From the NCBI GenBank assembly GCA_027482795.1, contig JAIXVS010000127.1, positions 1-12,602 on the forward strand: 12,602 nucleotides of DNA, in the 5' to 3' direction. Shown here piece after piece: positions 1-6,784 of this stretch. Made by a program: the position numbers and the translations under genes. This stretch comes from Rhodobacter sp. Its GTDB lineage: Bacteria > Pseudomonadota > Alphaproteobacteria > Rhodobacterales > Rhodobacteraceae. Positions within the stretch are counted from its first letter, which is position 1. Every line of letters starts with the position of its first letter. The notes below the pieces were generated by a model. That model saw only the letters and a list, made by a program, of their open reading frames with translations, searched no databases and was not told the origin of the DNA.

Positions 1-33
1 CATTCCCAAACCCGTGACAACAACGCGGCGCAT
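1..33 (-). CDS. fabF: 3-oxoacyl-ACP synthase II (FabF), N-terminal fragment
   Basis: Only the first 11 codons are inside the window; the gene continues past the left edge. Read on the minus strand they give MRRVVVTGLGM, the characteristic amino terminus of beta-ketoacyl-ACP synthase II. This enzyme condenses malonyl-ACP with acyl-ACP to elongate fatty acids in the cytoplasm. An AGGAG ribosome binding site lies at 41-45, seven bases before the ATG, which supports this start. The partner genes fabD, fabG and acpP lie on the same strand but 5.6 kb upstream, beyond an oppositely oriented efflux operon. The identification rests on the short N-terminus plus the fab context, so it is good but not proven by catalytic residues. 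Confidence 0.85.
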   Translation of the reverse strand, partial: MRRVVVTGLGM

Positions 34-80
34 GGCAAATCTCCTGTGTTCTTGCGCAGCCGATGGGCGCGCTTTTTGCC

Positions 81-109
81 CTGATACACCGCCATTTTGC
101 CCCGCGCAA
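81..109 (-). promoter_or_regulatory. Candidate promoter for fabF
   Basis: On the minus strand a TTGCGC -35 box (104-109) is followed after 17 bases by a TATCAG -10 box (81-86). Transcription would start near position 74, leaving a leader of about 40 nucleotides before the fabF ATG at 33. fabF needs its own promoter here because the nearest same-strand gene, acpP, ends 5.6 kb away behind a terminator. The boxes match the consensus only partly, so this is a pattern-based prediction. Confidence 0.35.
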
Positions 110-142
110 CCAAACCCCACGCCCGGTGGCAGGGGCCCGCCG

Positions 143-177
143 CCCAAAAACTACGCAAATCACCCCACATTTTTGGG
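143..177. repeat. Perfect 8-bp inverted repeat in the fabF/tetR intergenic region
   Basis: CCCAAAAA at 143-150 is matched exactly by TTTTTGGG at 170-177, with 19 bases between the arms. It lies between the two divergent candidate promoters, upstream of the fabF -35 box. It could be a binding site, a pair of bent A/T tracts or a cruciform-type element; no protein can be assigned. Confidence 0.5.
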
Positions 178-215
178 ATGAAACGATATTCTGCGCGCAA
201 CCCTGCCGCTGCGGC

Positions 216-243
216 TTGACCTTTCGCGCAGGCTCGCTATGTG
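216..243 (+). promoter_or_regulatory. Candidate promoter of the tetR-efflux operon
   Basis: A near-consensus -35 box TTGACC (216-221) is followed after 16 bases by a weak -10 box TATGTG (238-243). Transcription would begin around position 250, inside the palindrome at 241-260. The operator would therefore cover the -10 box and start site, a classical arrangement for autorepression by a TetR-family protein. The -35 is convincing; the -10 is weak. Confidence 0.4.
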
Positions 244-260
244 AATGAATATTCATTCAC
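241..260. promoter_or_regulatory. Perfect 20-bp palindrome, probable TetR operator
   Basis: The sequence GTGAATGAATATTCATTCAC equals its own reverse complement over all 20 bases, with no spacer. Long, AT-rich perfect palindromes next to a tetR-type gene are typical operators for dimeric TetR-family repressors, and self-regulation of an attached efflux operon is the usual circuit. Unusually, the palindrome overlaps the first five codons of the longest reading of the regulator gene (ATG at 245-247). No second copy was noticed elsewhere in the window. Confidence 0.8.
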
Positions 261-919
261 GCCAGATCTTGGCGCGCTACCTTGTGGATTACATGCAGCT
301 TCGCCTCGATCATCCCCCTGCCGCCGCCCCTGCGCCCAAATCGGCGGAAATTTTGCGCGCCGTGAAGGCTGCCTTTATCGAAAAGGGCTTTGACGGGGCA
401 TCCATGCAGGATTTGGCCCGCGCAGCAGGCATGTCGGTCGGCAATTTCTACCGCTATTTCCCATCTAAAGATGCCATCGTCGCGCAGATGATTGCGCTGG
501 ATATGGCCGAGATTGAGGCCGAATTTGCCCGCGTACTCTCCTCGCCCAGCCCAATGGCCACCCTGCGCGCGCTGATCGCGCACCGCGTCAGCGATGCCTG
601 CGATCCGCAAGAAGGCCCGCTTTGGGCCGAAGTTGCTGCCGCAGCACTGCGCAAACCCGAAATCGCCGCCAGCGCCTGCGCCATGGAAAATACCGTCAGC
701 GGCTATTTGGCCCAAGTGTTCGCTGCCGAAACAGGCCTGCCTTTGGCCGATGCCATGCGCCGATTCGCCACCGAATCTGCGTTTATCATCCTACTCATCC
801 GCTCTGCTGCCATGATCGCGCCGAAAAATACCGATCAAGCCAGTCATCTAAACACACTTATCCTGCGTACAATTAACCAAGTGCTGGACGATATCGCCAG
901 CGCAGGTTTGAAAGGCTAA
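245..919 (+). CDS. TetR/AcrR-family transcriptional regulator of the efflux operon
   Basis: This is a 224-residue reading with a TetR-type DNA-binding domain at about residues 36-82. The helix-turn-helix lies at roughly 52-71 (ending GMSVGNFYRYF), and the FYRYFPSKDAI segment is the family's hallmark. The rest is an all-helical ligand-binding and dimerisation domain with no recognisable ligand signature. It heads an operon with an adaptor gene 2 bp downstream and an RND pump, so it most likely represses this pump until an inducer binds. The start is uncertain: ATG at 245 lies inside the palindromic operator, follows an in-frame TGA at 242 and has no ribosome binding site. GTG at 284 or ATG at 293 (residue 17) would keep the whole DNA-binding domain and put the operator upstream of the coding sequence. 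Confidence 0.9.
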   Translation: MNIHSRQILARYLVDYMQLRLDHPPAAAPAPKSAEILRAVKAAFIEKGFDGASMQDLARAAGMSVGNFYRYFPSKDAIVAQMIALDMAEIEAEFARVLSSPSPMATLRALIAHRVSDACDPQEGPLWAEVAAAALRKPEIAASACAMENTVSGYLAQVFAAETGLPLADAMRRFATESAFIILLIRSAAMIAPKNTDQASHLNTLILRTINQVLDDIASAGLKG

Positions 920-921
920 CT

Positions 922-1935
922 ATGCGTTCCATCACTTTGCTTTTGGCGATCTCCACCGCCATCCTTCCCGTGGCACTTGCCCCTGCCTTTGCGCAGGATG
1001 CAGCCGCCCCCGCTGCATCCACCAGCCTGCCCGCCATCACCGTGTCCAGCGCCGAAAAGCGGCTGCTGCGCGATGTGATTATCGTCTCGGGTCTGGTTGG
1101 CGCGCAGGAAGAGGTGCAGATCAACCCCATGGTGCAAGGCCAACAAGTGGCCGAGTTGTTGGTTGATGTGGGCGATAGCGTCAGCGCAGGGCAGGTTATG
1201 GCGCGGTTGTCATCATCGGCACTGTCGCTGCAAAATTCGCAGCTTTTGGCCGCGATCGAGGCTGCCAAAGCCGCAGGCGATAGCGCCGCGCAAACCACAC
1301 TAGAGGCAGAGCTTGCAAAAGTTACCACAGATTTGGCCCGCGCCGATCTAACCATTCGGCGCACTGAAATTGTGGCCCCCGTCGCGGGCGAGATATCATC
1401 CCGCACGGCGGAACTGGGCGCGCTGGCAGGTGCCACTGGCCTGCCCATGTTCACCATCATCCGCGATGGCGCGCTGGAATTGCAGGCCGATGTATCAGAA
1501 AGCGATCTGTTGCGCCTGCAAAAGGGGCAAAAAGTGGCGCTGAAACTGGTCGGCGCTGACAGCGAATTATCTGGCACCGTGCGGCTGGTTGAACCCACCA
1601 TCAATGCGCAAACCCGCCTTGGGCGCGTGCGCATCGCCTTTGATGACAGCAGCCTTGTGCGCGTCGGCATGTTTGTAGAAGCCGCCATTTCCGTGGCCGA
1701 ACGTGACACCATCGCCGTGCCCGTCACCGCCGTGGGCCGATACGAAGGCAAGCCCACCGTGATGGCCATTGTCGATGGCACAGCCGAGCGGCGCGAAGTG
1801 CAAACAGGCATTCGCGAAGGCGGCTGGATCGAAATCGCGGCTGGCCTGACCGAAGGCGAGACGATTGTAACCAAAGCAGGCGCATTCGTGCGCAACGGCG
1901 ATAAAATCAACCCTGTTCCCGAAACAGCCAACTAG
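922..1935 (+). CDS. RND efflux periplasmic adaptor subunit (membrane fusion protein)
   Basis: A 337-residue adaptor that would link the inner-membrane RND pump to an outer-membrane channel. Residues 1-24 form a Sec signal peptide with a likely cut after AFA (24/25); there is no lipobox cysteine, so it is not a lipoprotein. The two halves of the lipoyl-like domain are visible around 62-96 (VDVGDSVSAGQVMARL) and 146-170 (TEIVAPVAGEIS). The alpha hairpin between them is short. A beta-barrel follows at about 185-258, containing GMFVEA at 249-254, then a membrane-proximal domain to the end. An AAAGG ribosome binding site (911-915) lies in the end of tetR, whose stop is 2 bp before this ATG, which indicates cotranscription. 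The pump gene follows 9 bp later. Substrates cannot be read from the sequence. Confidence 0.92.
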   Translation: MRSITLLLAISTAILPVALAPAFAQDAAAPAASTSLPAITVSSAEKRLLRDVIIVSGLVGAQEEVQINPMVQGQQVAELLVDVGDSVSAGQVMARLSSSALSLQNSQLLAAIEAAKAAGDSAAQTTLEAELAKVTTDLARADLTIRRTEIVAPVAGEISSRTAELGALAGATGLPMFTIIRDGALELQADVSESDLLRLQKGQKVALKLVGADSELSGTVRLVEPTINAQTRLGRVRIAFDDSSLVRVGMFVEAAISVAERDTIAVPVTAVGRYEGKPTVMAIVDGTAERREVQTGIREGGWIEIAAGLTEGETIVTKAGAFVRNGDKINPVPETAN

Positions 1936-1944
1936 GGGTTTGCT

Positions 1945-4900
1945 ATGAACTTTTCCGCATGGTCTATCCGCAACCCTATCGCGCCCATTCTGGCGTTTTT
2001 CATCCTAATGGTGCTGGGCTGGCAAAGCTTTAACGCCCTGCCCATCACCCGCTTTCCCAATATCGACTTTCCCGTCATTATTGTAAACGTCAGCCAACCG
2101 GGGGCCGCGCCTGCCGAATTGGAAACTCAGGTCACCAAACTGGTCGAAGATGGTGTTGTGGGGATTACGGGGGTGAAAAACATCACCTCAACGGTCAATG
2201 ACGGCTCTTCGACCACGGCAATTGAATTTCGCATGGAAGTGCCGCCCGATCAGGCCTTGCAAGACGTCAAAGACGCGATGGACAGGGTGCGCGGCGATTT
2301 GCCGGGCGGCATCAATGAACCTTCGGTCAGCAAATTGGATATCGAAGGTCAGGCGATTATGACCTTTTCGGTCACAGCGCCGAATATGTCGCTGGAAGAG
2401 GTGTCTTGGTTTATCGACGATCAGGTCAAACGCGCGCTGCAAGGCAAACCGGGCGTGGGCCGTGTGGACCGTTTCGGCGGGGCAGACCGCGAAATTCGCA
2501 TCGAACTTGATCCTTCGCGGCTCGATAGCTATGGCATCACCGCATCGGCTGTGAACGCGCAATTGCGCCAGACCAACGTCAACCTTGGCGCGGGCCGCAG
2601 CGAAATTGGCGCGGGCGAACAATCTATCCGCACGCTGGGCGATGCCCGCTCGGTCGAAAGCCTTAGCAATTCGATCATCGCCCTGCCGTCGGGGCGTTAT
2701 GTACGCTTGTCCGATTTGGGCACCGTGCTGGACACCAACCAAGAACTGCGCTCGATGACCAAACTCGATGGCAACCAAGTCGTCACCTTTGGCGTCTACC
2801 GCGCCAAGGGCGCATCCGAAGTGTCGGTTGCCGAAACGGTTCACGCCGCATTAGACGAGGTGCGCGCAGCCCACCCCGATGTGGCGATCAACATGATCGA
2901 CGATACGGTGTTCTATACCTATGGCAACTACGAGGCGGCGATCCATACCCTGCTGGAAGGCTCCCTTCTGGCCGTGATCGTGGTGTTCGCGTTCCTGCGC
3001 AACTGGCGCGCGACGATCATCACAGCAGTCGCCTTGCCCCTGTCTGCCGTGCCGACATTCTGGATCATGGATTTGCTGGGCTTCTCGTTGAACCTTGTGT
3101 CTTTCTTGGCCATCACACTGGCCACGGGGATTCTGGTTGACGATGCCATTGTGGAAATTGAAAACATAGCGCGTCATATCCGCATGGGCAAAACGCCCTA
3201 CCGCGCCGCAATTGAAGCGGCCGATGAAATTGGCCTTGCCGTGATTGCGACGACCTTTACCATCATCGCGGTCTTTGTGCCCGTATCATTCATGGGCGGG
3301 ATTCCGGGGCAATATTTCATGCAATTCGGCCTGACGGTCGCCATTGCCGTGGCCTTCTCGCTGCTGGTCGCCCGCCTGATTACCCCCATGATGGCCGCCT
3401 TCTTTATGACAGCCAAAGACGCCAATGTTGGCGATCATGAAGGCGAGCAGGACGGTGCAGTCATGCGCGGCTATTTGTGGTTTGTCTCGCTGACCACGCA
3501 TGGCGAAATTCACTGGAAGAACCGCTTTCTGTCGATCCTTCCCTTCCTGCGCCGCGTGCCAAGCCATATCGAGCGCCCGCATCTGACACCTGTGGTGGAC
3601 AGGCTGATCGGGGCATTTCCAAAATTTGCCCTGTTGGCCATTCCGATGGGGCTTTTGGCCATCGCCATTCGCCTGACATCTTGGGTCGGCTCTTTCGCCT
3701 TGGCGCTTGTATTTGGCGTGTTCAACTTTGCGCTGGGCTGGCTTACCAACCCCGTGCGCACGATCAAATCTTATTACATCACGCTGGTTGCGGCCTTTGG
3801 CGTGCTGATCGTGTCGCTGTATTTCATGGCGCAAGTGCCAGGCGCATTCCTGCCGCCCGAAGACGTGTCTCGCATTTCGGTATCGGTCGAATTGCCCCCT
3901 GGCAGCACGCTGGAGCAAACCGACAAAACCACCGAAGCGATGCGGCAGGCGATTGCCGATATCGAAGGCATCAAATCGGTTCTGGTCATTGCAGGCGCAT
4001 CCCCCACGGGCGAGATTGATCTGCGCAACGGCACCCTGACCGTTATTTTGGACAGCTTGGATCACGGCCTGCTGCTGAAACTATCGGAAACCTTCAACAA
4101 AATTCCGCTGGTCAATGTCATTATTCCAGACATCACCAACAATGGCCGCACAGTGCCACAATCGCAAATCGCGGAAGAAATTTTCAAACGCCTTGCCACC
4201 ATTCCAGACGCGCGCGTGTTGAAAGTGGACGAGCGCGGCCAGCGCGAGCTGAGCTATTCGATCTTGGCCACCAACGAAGAAGACCTCAACCGCGCTGCAA
4301 CCCTGCTGGAAGAGGCGATGGCAGCCGATCCGCTGTTTGCCAATGTGTCGACCAAAGGTGCGGTGCCACGGCCCGAAATTCAGGTCACCCCCCGCGCCGA
4401 TGAAGCGGCCCGTTTGGGCGTGACCACTGCCGCCATTGCCGAAACCCTGCGCGTGGCCACCATTGGCGATGTCGATGGGGCGCTGGCGAAAATCTCGCTC
4501 GACGGGCGTCAAATTCCCGTGCGGGTGCGCGTGCGCGATGATGTGCGCGAAAATCTGGCGCGCATTGCGGCAATGCGGGTGCCCACGGGTGCAGGCACCT
4601 CTGTCCCACTGTCAACAGTGGCCGATGTGGTGATTTCCGAAGGCCCCGCCACGATCAACCGCTTTAACCGCGAACGTACCGCATCCATTGGCGCAGATTT
4701 GCCATTGGGCGTGGCGCTTGGCACTGCGCAAGAGCGGCTGAAAGCCATTGTCGAAGGCGACCCTGCCAATGGCGTGGCCCCGATGGTCACTTTGCCCGGC
4801 ACGGCCAAGGTACAAGCTGCGGGCGATGCTGAAGTGCAGGGCGAGCTGTTCGCCTCCTTTGGCAAGGCCATGATCTTGGGCCTGATGCTGATGCTGGCGG

Positions 4901-5520
4901 TTCTGATCTTGCTGTTCAAATCGGTGATCCAACCCTTCACCATTTTGTTCTCGCTGCCCCTTGCCATTGGCGGGGTGGCCGCTGCGCTGATCCTAACCAA
5001 TGCCGCGCTATCGATGCCTGTGCTGATCGGTATTTTGATGCTGATGGGTATTGTCACCAAAAACGCCATTCTTCTGGTGGATTTCGTGATCGAAATGCGC
5101 GTGCGCGGGTTTGATCGGTTCAAAGCCGTGATGGAAGCAGGCCACAAGCGCGCCCGCCCCATTGTGATGACATCTATCGCCATGTCGGCAGGCATGTTGC
5201 CATCTGCGCTGGGTGTTGGCGAAGGCGGGGCGTTCCGCGCGCCCATGGCCACAGCCGTGATTGGCGGGATTATCGTATCCACCGTGCTGTCCTTGGTGGT
5301 GGTGCCATCCTTCTATCTGATTATGGATGATCTGTCGGCCTTTTTGGGCCGCATCCTATCGCCCATGATCGGCCCGCGCGAAGAAGAGGCCCCCGTGCTA
5401 GACAACGAACATCTGTCTGCCGAAGTGGCCGAGTTGAAGGCCCAGCAGCAGGGCCTGCTCGCTCAGATCAAATCGCTGATGGGCGGGCGCACATCGCCCA
5501 AGGGCATGGCGGCAGAATAA
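1945..5520 (+). CDS. RND efflux transporter permease, enlarged central loop
   Basis: An AcrB/MexB-type proton-driven pump of the hydrophobe/amphiphile efflux family, in the inner membrane with a large periplasmic part. It begins with the typical amphipathic start and first helix (NFSAWSIRNPIAPILAFFIL). The proton-relay acidic pair is D399-D400 (GILVDDAIVEIEN) and the relay lysine is K1039 (GIVTKNAILLVDF). The FLPPED motif after the seventh family helix is at 635-640. At 1191 residues it is about 150 longer than the usual 1030-1050. The excess lies mainly at about 490-610, with two additional hydrophobic segments (about 559-576 and 580-600), and in a C-terminal tail at 1145-1191 with a coiled-coil-like stretch. 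An AGGGG site (1934-1938) precedes the ATG, 9 bp after the adaptor stop. No outer-membrane channel gene is present, so a distantly encoded TolC-like protein is inferred. Confidence 0.95.
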   Translation: MNFSAWSIRNPIAPILAFFILMVLGWQSFNALPITRFPNIDFPVIIVNVSQPGAAPAELETQVTKLVEDGVVGITGVKNITSTVNDGSSTTAIEFRMEVPPDQALQDVKDAMDRVRGDLPGGINEPSVSKLDIEGQAIMTFSVTAPNMSLEEVSWFIDDQVKRALQGKPGVGRVDRFGGADREIRIELDPSRLDSYGITASAVNAQLRQTNVNLGAGRSEIGAGEQSIRTLGDARSVESLSNSIIALPSGRYVRLSDLGTVLDTNQELRSMTKLDGNQVVTFGVYRAKGASEVSVAETVHAALDEVRAAHPDVAINMIDDTVFYTYGNYEAAIHTLLEGSLLAVIVVFAFLRNWRATIITAVALPLSAVPTFWIMDLLGFSLNLVSFLAITLATGILVDDAIVEIENIARHIRMGKTPYRAAIEAADEIGLAVIATTFTIIAVFVPVSFMGGIPGQYFMQFGLTVAIAVAFSLLVARLITPMMAAFFMTAKDANVGDHEGEQDGAVMRGYLWFVSLTTHGEIHWKNRFLSILPFLRRVPSHIERPHLTPVVDRLIGAFPKFALLAIPMGLLAIAIRLTSWVGSFALALVFGVFNFALGWLTNPVRTIKSYYITLVAAFGVLIVSLYFMAQVPGAFLPPEDVSRISVSVELPPGSTLEQTDKTTEAMRQAIADIEGIKSVLVIAGASPTGEIDLRNGTLTVILDSLDHGLLLKLSETFNKIPLVNVIIPDITNNGRTVPQSQIAEEIFKRLATIPDARVLKVDERGQRELSYSILATNEEDLNRAATLLEEAMAADPLFANVSTKGAVPRPEIQVTPRADEAARLGVTTAAIAETLRVATIGDVDGALAKISLDGRQIPVRVRVRDDVRENLARIAAMRVPTGAGTSVPLSTVADVVISEGPATINRFNRERTASIGADLPLGVALGTAQERLKAIVEGDPANGVAPMVTLPGTAKVQAAGDAEVQGELFASFGKAMILGLMLMLAVLILLFKSVIQPFTILFSLPLAIGGVAAALILTNAALSMPVLIGILMLMGIVTKNAILLVDFVIEMRVRGFDRFKAVMEAGHKRARPIVMTSIAMSAGMLPSALGVGEGGAFRAPMATAVIGGIIVSTVLSLVVVPSFYLIMDDLSAFLGRILSPMIGPREEEAPVLDNEHLSAEVAELKAQQQGLLAQIKSLMGGRTSPKGMAAE

Positions 5521-5523
5521 ATA

Positions 5524-5542
5524 GGGGGGCGCAAAGCCCCCC
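5524..5542. terminator. G/C hairpin after the RND gene
   Basis: GGGGGGC (5524-5530) pairs with GCCCCCC (5536-5542) around a 5-base loop, starting 3 bp after the pump's stop codon. Only two T residues follow on the plus strand, so it may protect the 3' end or help termination rather than act alone. Confidence 0.5.
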
Positions 5543-5563
5543 TTACATCCCTAACCCCGCAAC

Positions 5564-5593
5564 AAAAAAGGCACCCCGCTGGGTGCCTTTTCT
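5564..5593. terminator. Bidirectional terminator between the RND gene and acpP
   Basis: AAAAGGCACCC (5566-5576) pairs with GGGTGCCTTTT (5581-5591) around the loop CGCT. Read on the plus strand it ends in a short T-run for the efflux operon. Read on the minus strand it ends in six T residues and lies 21 bp past the acpP stop. It should therefore stop acpP transcripts before they run through the antisense of the efflux operon toward fabF. Confidence 0.85.
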
Positions 5594-5614
5594 GTTGTGC
5601 CAAGCTTGAAAAAC

Positions 5615-5848
5615 TTAGGCAGCCGACGAGATGAACTTCACCGCATCGCCAAAGGTTTGGATGGTCTCAGCAGCGTCATCCGGAATTTCGATACCGAATT
5701 CTTCTTCAAACGCCATTACCAATTCCACGGTATCAAGGCTGTCAGCGCCCAGATCGTCGATAAACGATGCGGATTCCGTCACTTTATCGGCCTCAACGCC
5801 AAGATGTTCGACGACGATCTTCTTCACACGATCAGCGATGTCGCTCAT
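5615..5848 (-). CDS. acpP: Acyl carrier protein
   Basis: A 77-residue acidic helical protein of standard AcpP length. Serine 37 in the DSL motif (GADSLDTVEL) is the site of 4'-phosphopantetheine attachment, and the acidic helix after it is the docking surface for FabD, FabG and FabF. It carries growing acyl chains through fatty acid synthesis in the cytoplasm and also feeds lipid A and phospholipid synthesis. A GAGGA ribosome binding site (5855-5859) sits six bases before the ATG. It lies 186 bp downstream of fabG, behind a strong candidate promoter of its own, and is followed by a terminator, so it is probably made in large part from a short single-gene mRNA. The usual neighbour fabF is displaced by the efflux operon. 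Confidence 0.97.
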   Translation of the reverse strand: MSDIADRVKKIVVEHLGVEADKVTESASFIDDLGADSLDTVELVMAFEEEFGIEIPDDAAETIQTFGDAVKFISSAA

Positions 5849-5867
5849 GTCATTTCCTCAGTTGCAG

Positions 5868-5907
5868 GCGGCTTTGCCGCGTTCTGTTCGTGCCTTGTTG
5901 CCAAGGC
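5868..5907 (-). promoter_or_regulatory. Two small hairpins in the acpP mRNA leader
   Basis: In the acpP transcript, GCCUUG (5902-5907) pairs with CAAGGC (5892-5897) around a GCAA loop, a stable GNRA tetraloop. Next, GCGGC (5876-5880) pairs with GCCGC (5868-5872) around AAA. The second hairpin ends 8 bases before the ribosome binding site. They may stabilise the message or tune its translation; no function is established. Confidence 0.5.
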
Positions 5908-5980
5908 GTTTAAGGCCCCTATGCGCCAAGTTTGGCAGGGCCAGAAATACGAAAACCTCGGGCCTCGCATGTCTGCCGCG

Positions 5981-6009
5981 CCTATAGCAAGCCCTGCCGC
6001 CTATGGCAA
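5981..6009 (-). promoter_or_regulatory. Candidate acpP promoter
   Basis: On the minus strand TTGCCA (6004-6009) and TATAGG (5981-5986) are separated by exactly 17 bases. The start site would be near 5974, giving a leader of about 125 nucleotides before acpP. An inverted repeat, GCCCTG (5991-5996) with CAGGGC (6010-6015), spans the -35 box and part of the spacer and may be incidental. A separate promoter fits the high demand for acyl carrier protein. Confidence 0.55.
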
Positions 6010-6034
6010 CAGGGCAGTTACGCGGCATCAAAAC

Positions 6035-6772
6035 TTAAACCATAAAGCTGCCGCCATTGATATGCAGCGTGGTGCCCGTCACATAAGACGCCTCATTCGA
6101 TGCCAAATAGACCACGCCTGCGGCAATCTCATCGCCCTGCCCCATGCGGCCTGCGGGCACCATCGTCAGAATACGCGATTTTTGATCGTCATTCAGCTTA
6201 TCGGTCATTGCGGTTTCAATAAAGCCTGGGGCCACGCAATTGACGGTGATATTGCGCGATGCCACCTCTTGCGCCAGCGATTTGGACATGGCCGTCACAG
6301 CCGCCTTGGCGGCGGTATAATTGCCCTGCCCTGGGTTGCCCGAATGCCCAACAACCGAGGTGATGTTGATAATCCGCCCCCAGCGCGCCTTCATCATACC
6401 GCGCAATGACGCGCGGCACAGGCGGAACGTGGCGGTCAGGTTGATGTCGATCACCTGTTCAAATTCCTCATCCGACATGCGCATGAACAGGTTATCTTTG
6501 GTGATCCCCGCGTTGTTCACCAGTATATCCAAAGACCCCATCGCATCTGCCGCAGCCTTTGGCAGTGCATCCACCGCCGCCGCGTCTGACAGATTGCACG
6601 GCAGCACATGGGTGCGCGCGCCAAGTTCGGCGGCCAGCTCGTCCAGCGGCCCTTCGCGCGTGCCCGACAGCGCCACCGTCGCCCCTTGGGCGTGCAGCGC
6701 GCGCGCAATCGCCCCGCCAATCCCGCCCGATGCACCCGTAATCAGCGCATTTTTACCTGTTAAATCAAACAT
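6035..6772 (-). CDS. fabG: 3-oxoacyl-ACP reductase
   Basis: A 245-residue short-chain dehydrogenase/reductase that reduces 3-oxoacyl-ACP to 3-hydroxyacyl-ACP with NADPH, the first reduction of each elongation cycle. The cofactor motif TGASGGIG is at 12-19 and NNAG at 86-89. The catalytic residues are S139, Y152 and K156, in the spacing expected for FabG. The C-terminus (YVTGTTLHINGGSFMV) is typical of the family. The start was set at 6772 (MFDLTGKNALITG) because AGGGG at 6780-6784 lies seven bases upstream. A longer reading from 6805 adds 11 residues that overlap the end of fabD and have no family support. The gene starts 10 bp after the fabD stop and is almost certainly cotranscribed with it. 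Confidence 0.97.
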   Translation of the reverse strand: MFDLTGKNALITGASGGIGGAIARALHAQGATVALSGTREGPLDELAAELGARTHVLPCNLSDAAAVDALPKAAADAMGSLDILVNNAGITKDNLFMRMSDEEFEQVIDINLTATFRLCRASLRGMMKARWGRIINITSVVGHSGNPGQGNYTAAKAAVTAMSKSLAQEVASRNITVNCVAPGFIETAMTDKLNDDQKSRILTMVPAGRMGQGDEIAAGVVYLASNEASYVTGTTLHINGGSFMV

Positions 6773-6779
6773 TTGCATT

Positions 6780-6784
6780 CCCCT
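6780..6784 (-). promoter_or_regulatory. fabG ribosome binding site overlapping the fabD stop
   Basis: AGGGG on the minus strand shares its first two bases with the fabD TAG stop (6783-6785) and lies seven bases before ATG 6772. It decides against the ATG at 6778, which is only a base or two away, and against the one at 6805. The arrangement suggests translational coupling of fabD and fabG. Confidence 0.6.

Noticed and set aside
63..248. 61-codon open frame between fabF and tetR
   Set aside because: No ribosome binding site, low-complexity Arg/Pro content, overlaps both candidate promoters and ends inside the operator palindrome; it looks like chance.
873..1931. 352-codon open frame antisense to the adaptor gene
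   Set aside because: Ser/Ala/Thr-rich shadow translation of a well-supported gene with a signal peptide and adaptor motifs on the other strand.
3286..4065. 259-codon open frame antisense to the RND gene
   Set aside because: His/Gln/Arg-rich shadow composition and no motif; the sense strand encodes continuous membrane protein.
245..5520. Efflux operon as a mobile element
   Set aside because: No transposase, integrase, terminal repeats or target duplications at either edge, and base composition resembles its neighbours.
5597..6409. 270-codon open frame antisense to acpP and fabG
   Set aside because: It crosses a terminator, acpP and fabG in antisense; both sense genes have complete catalytic or attachment motifs.
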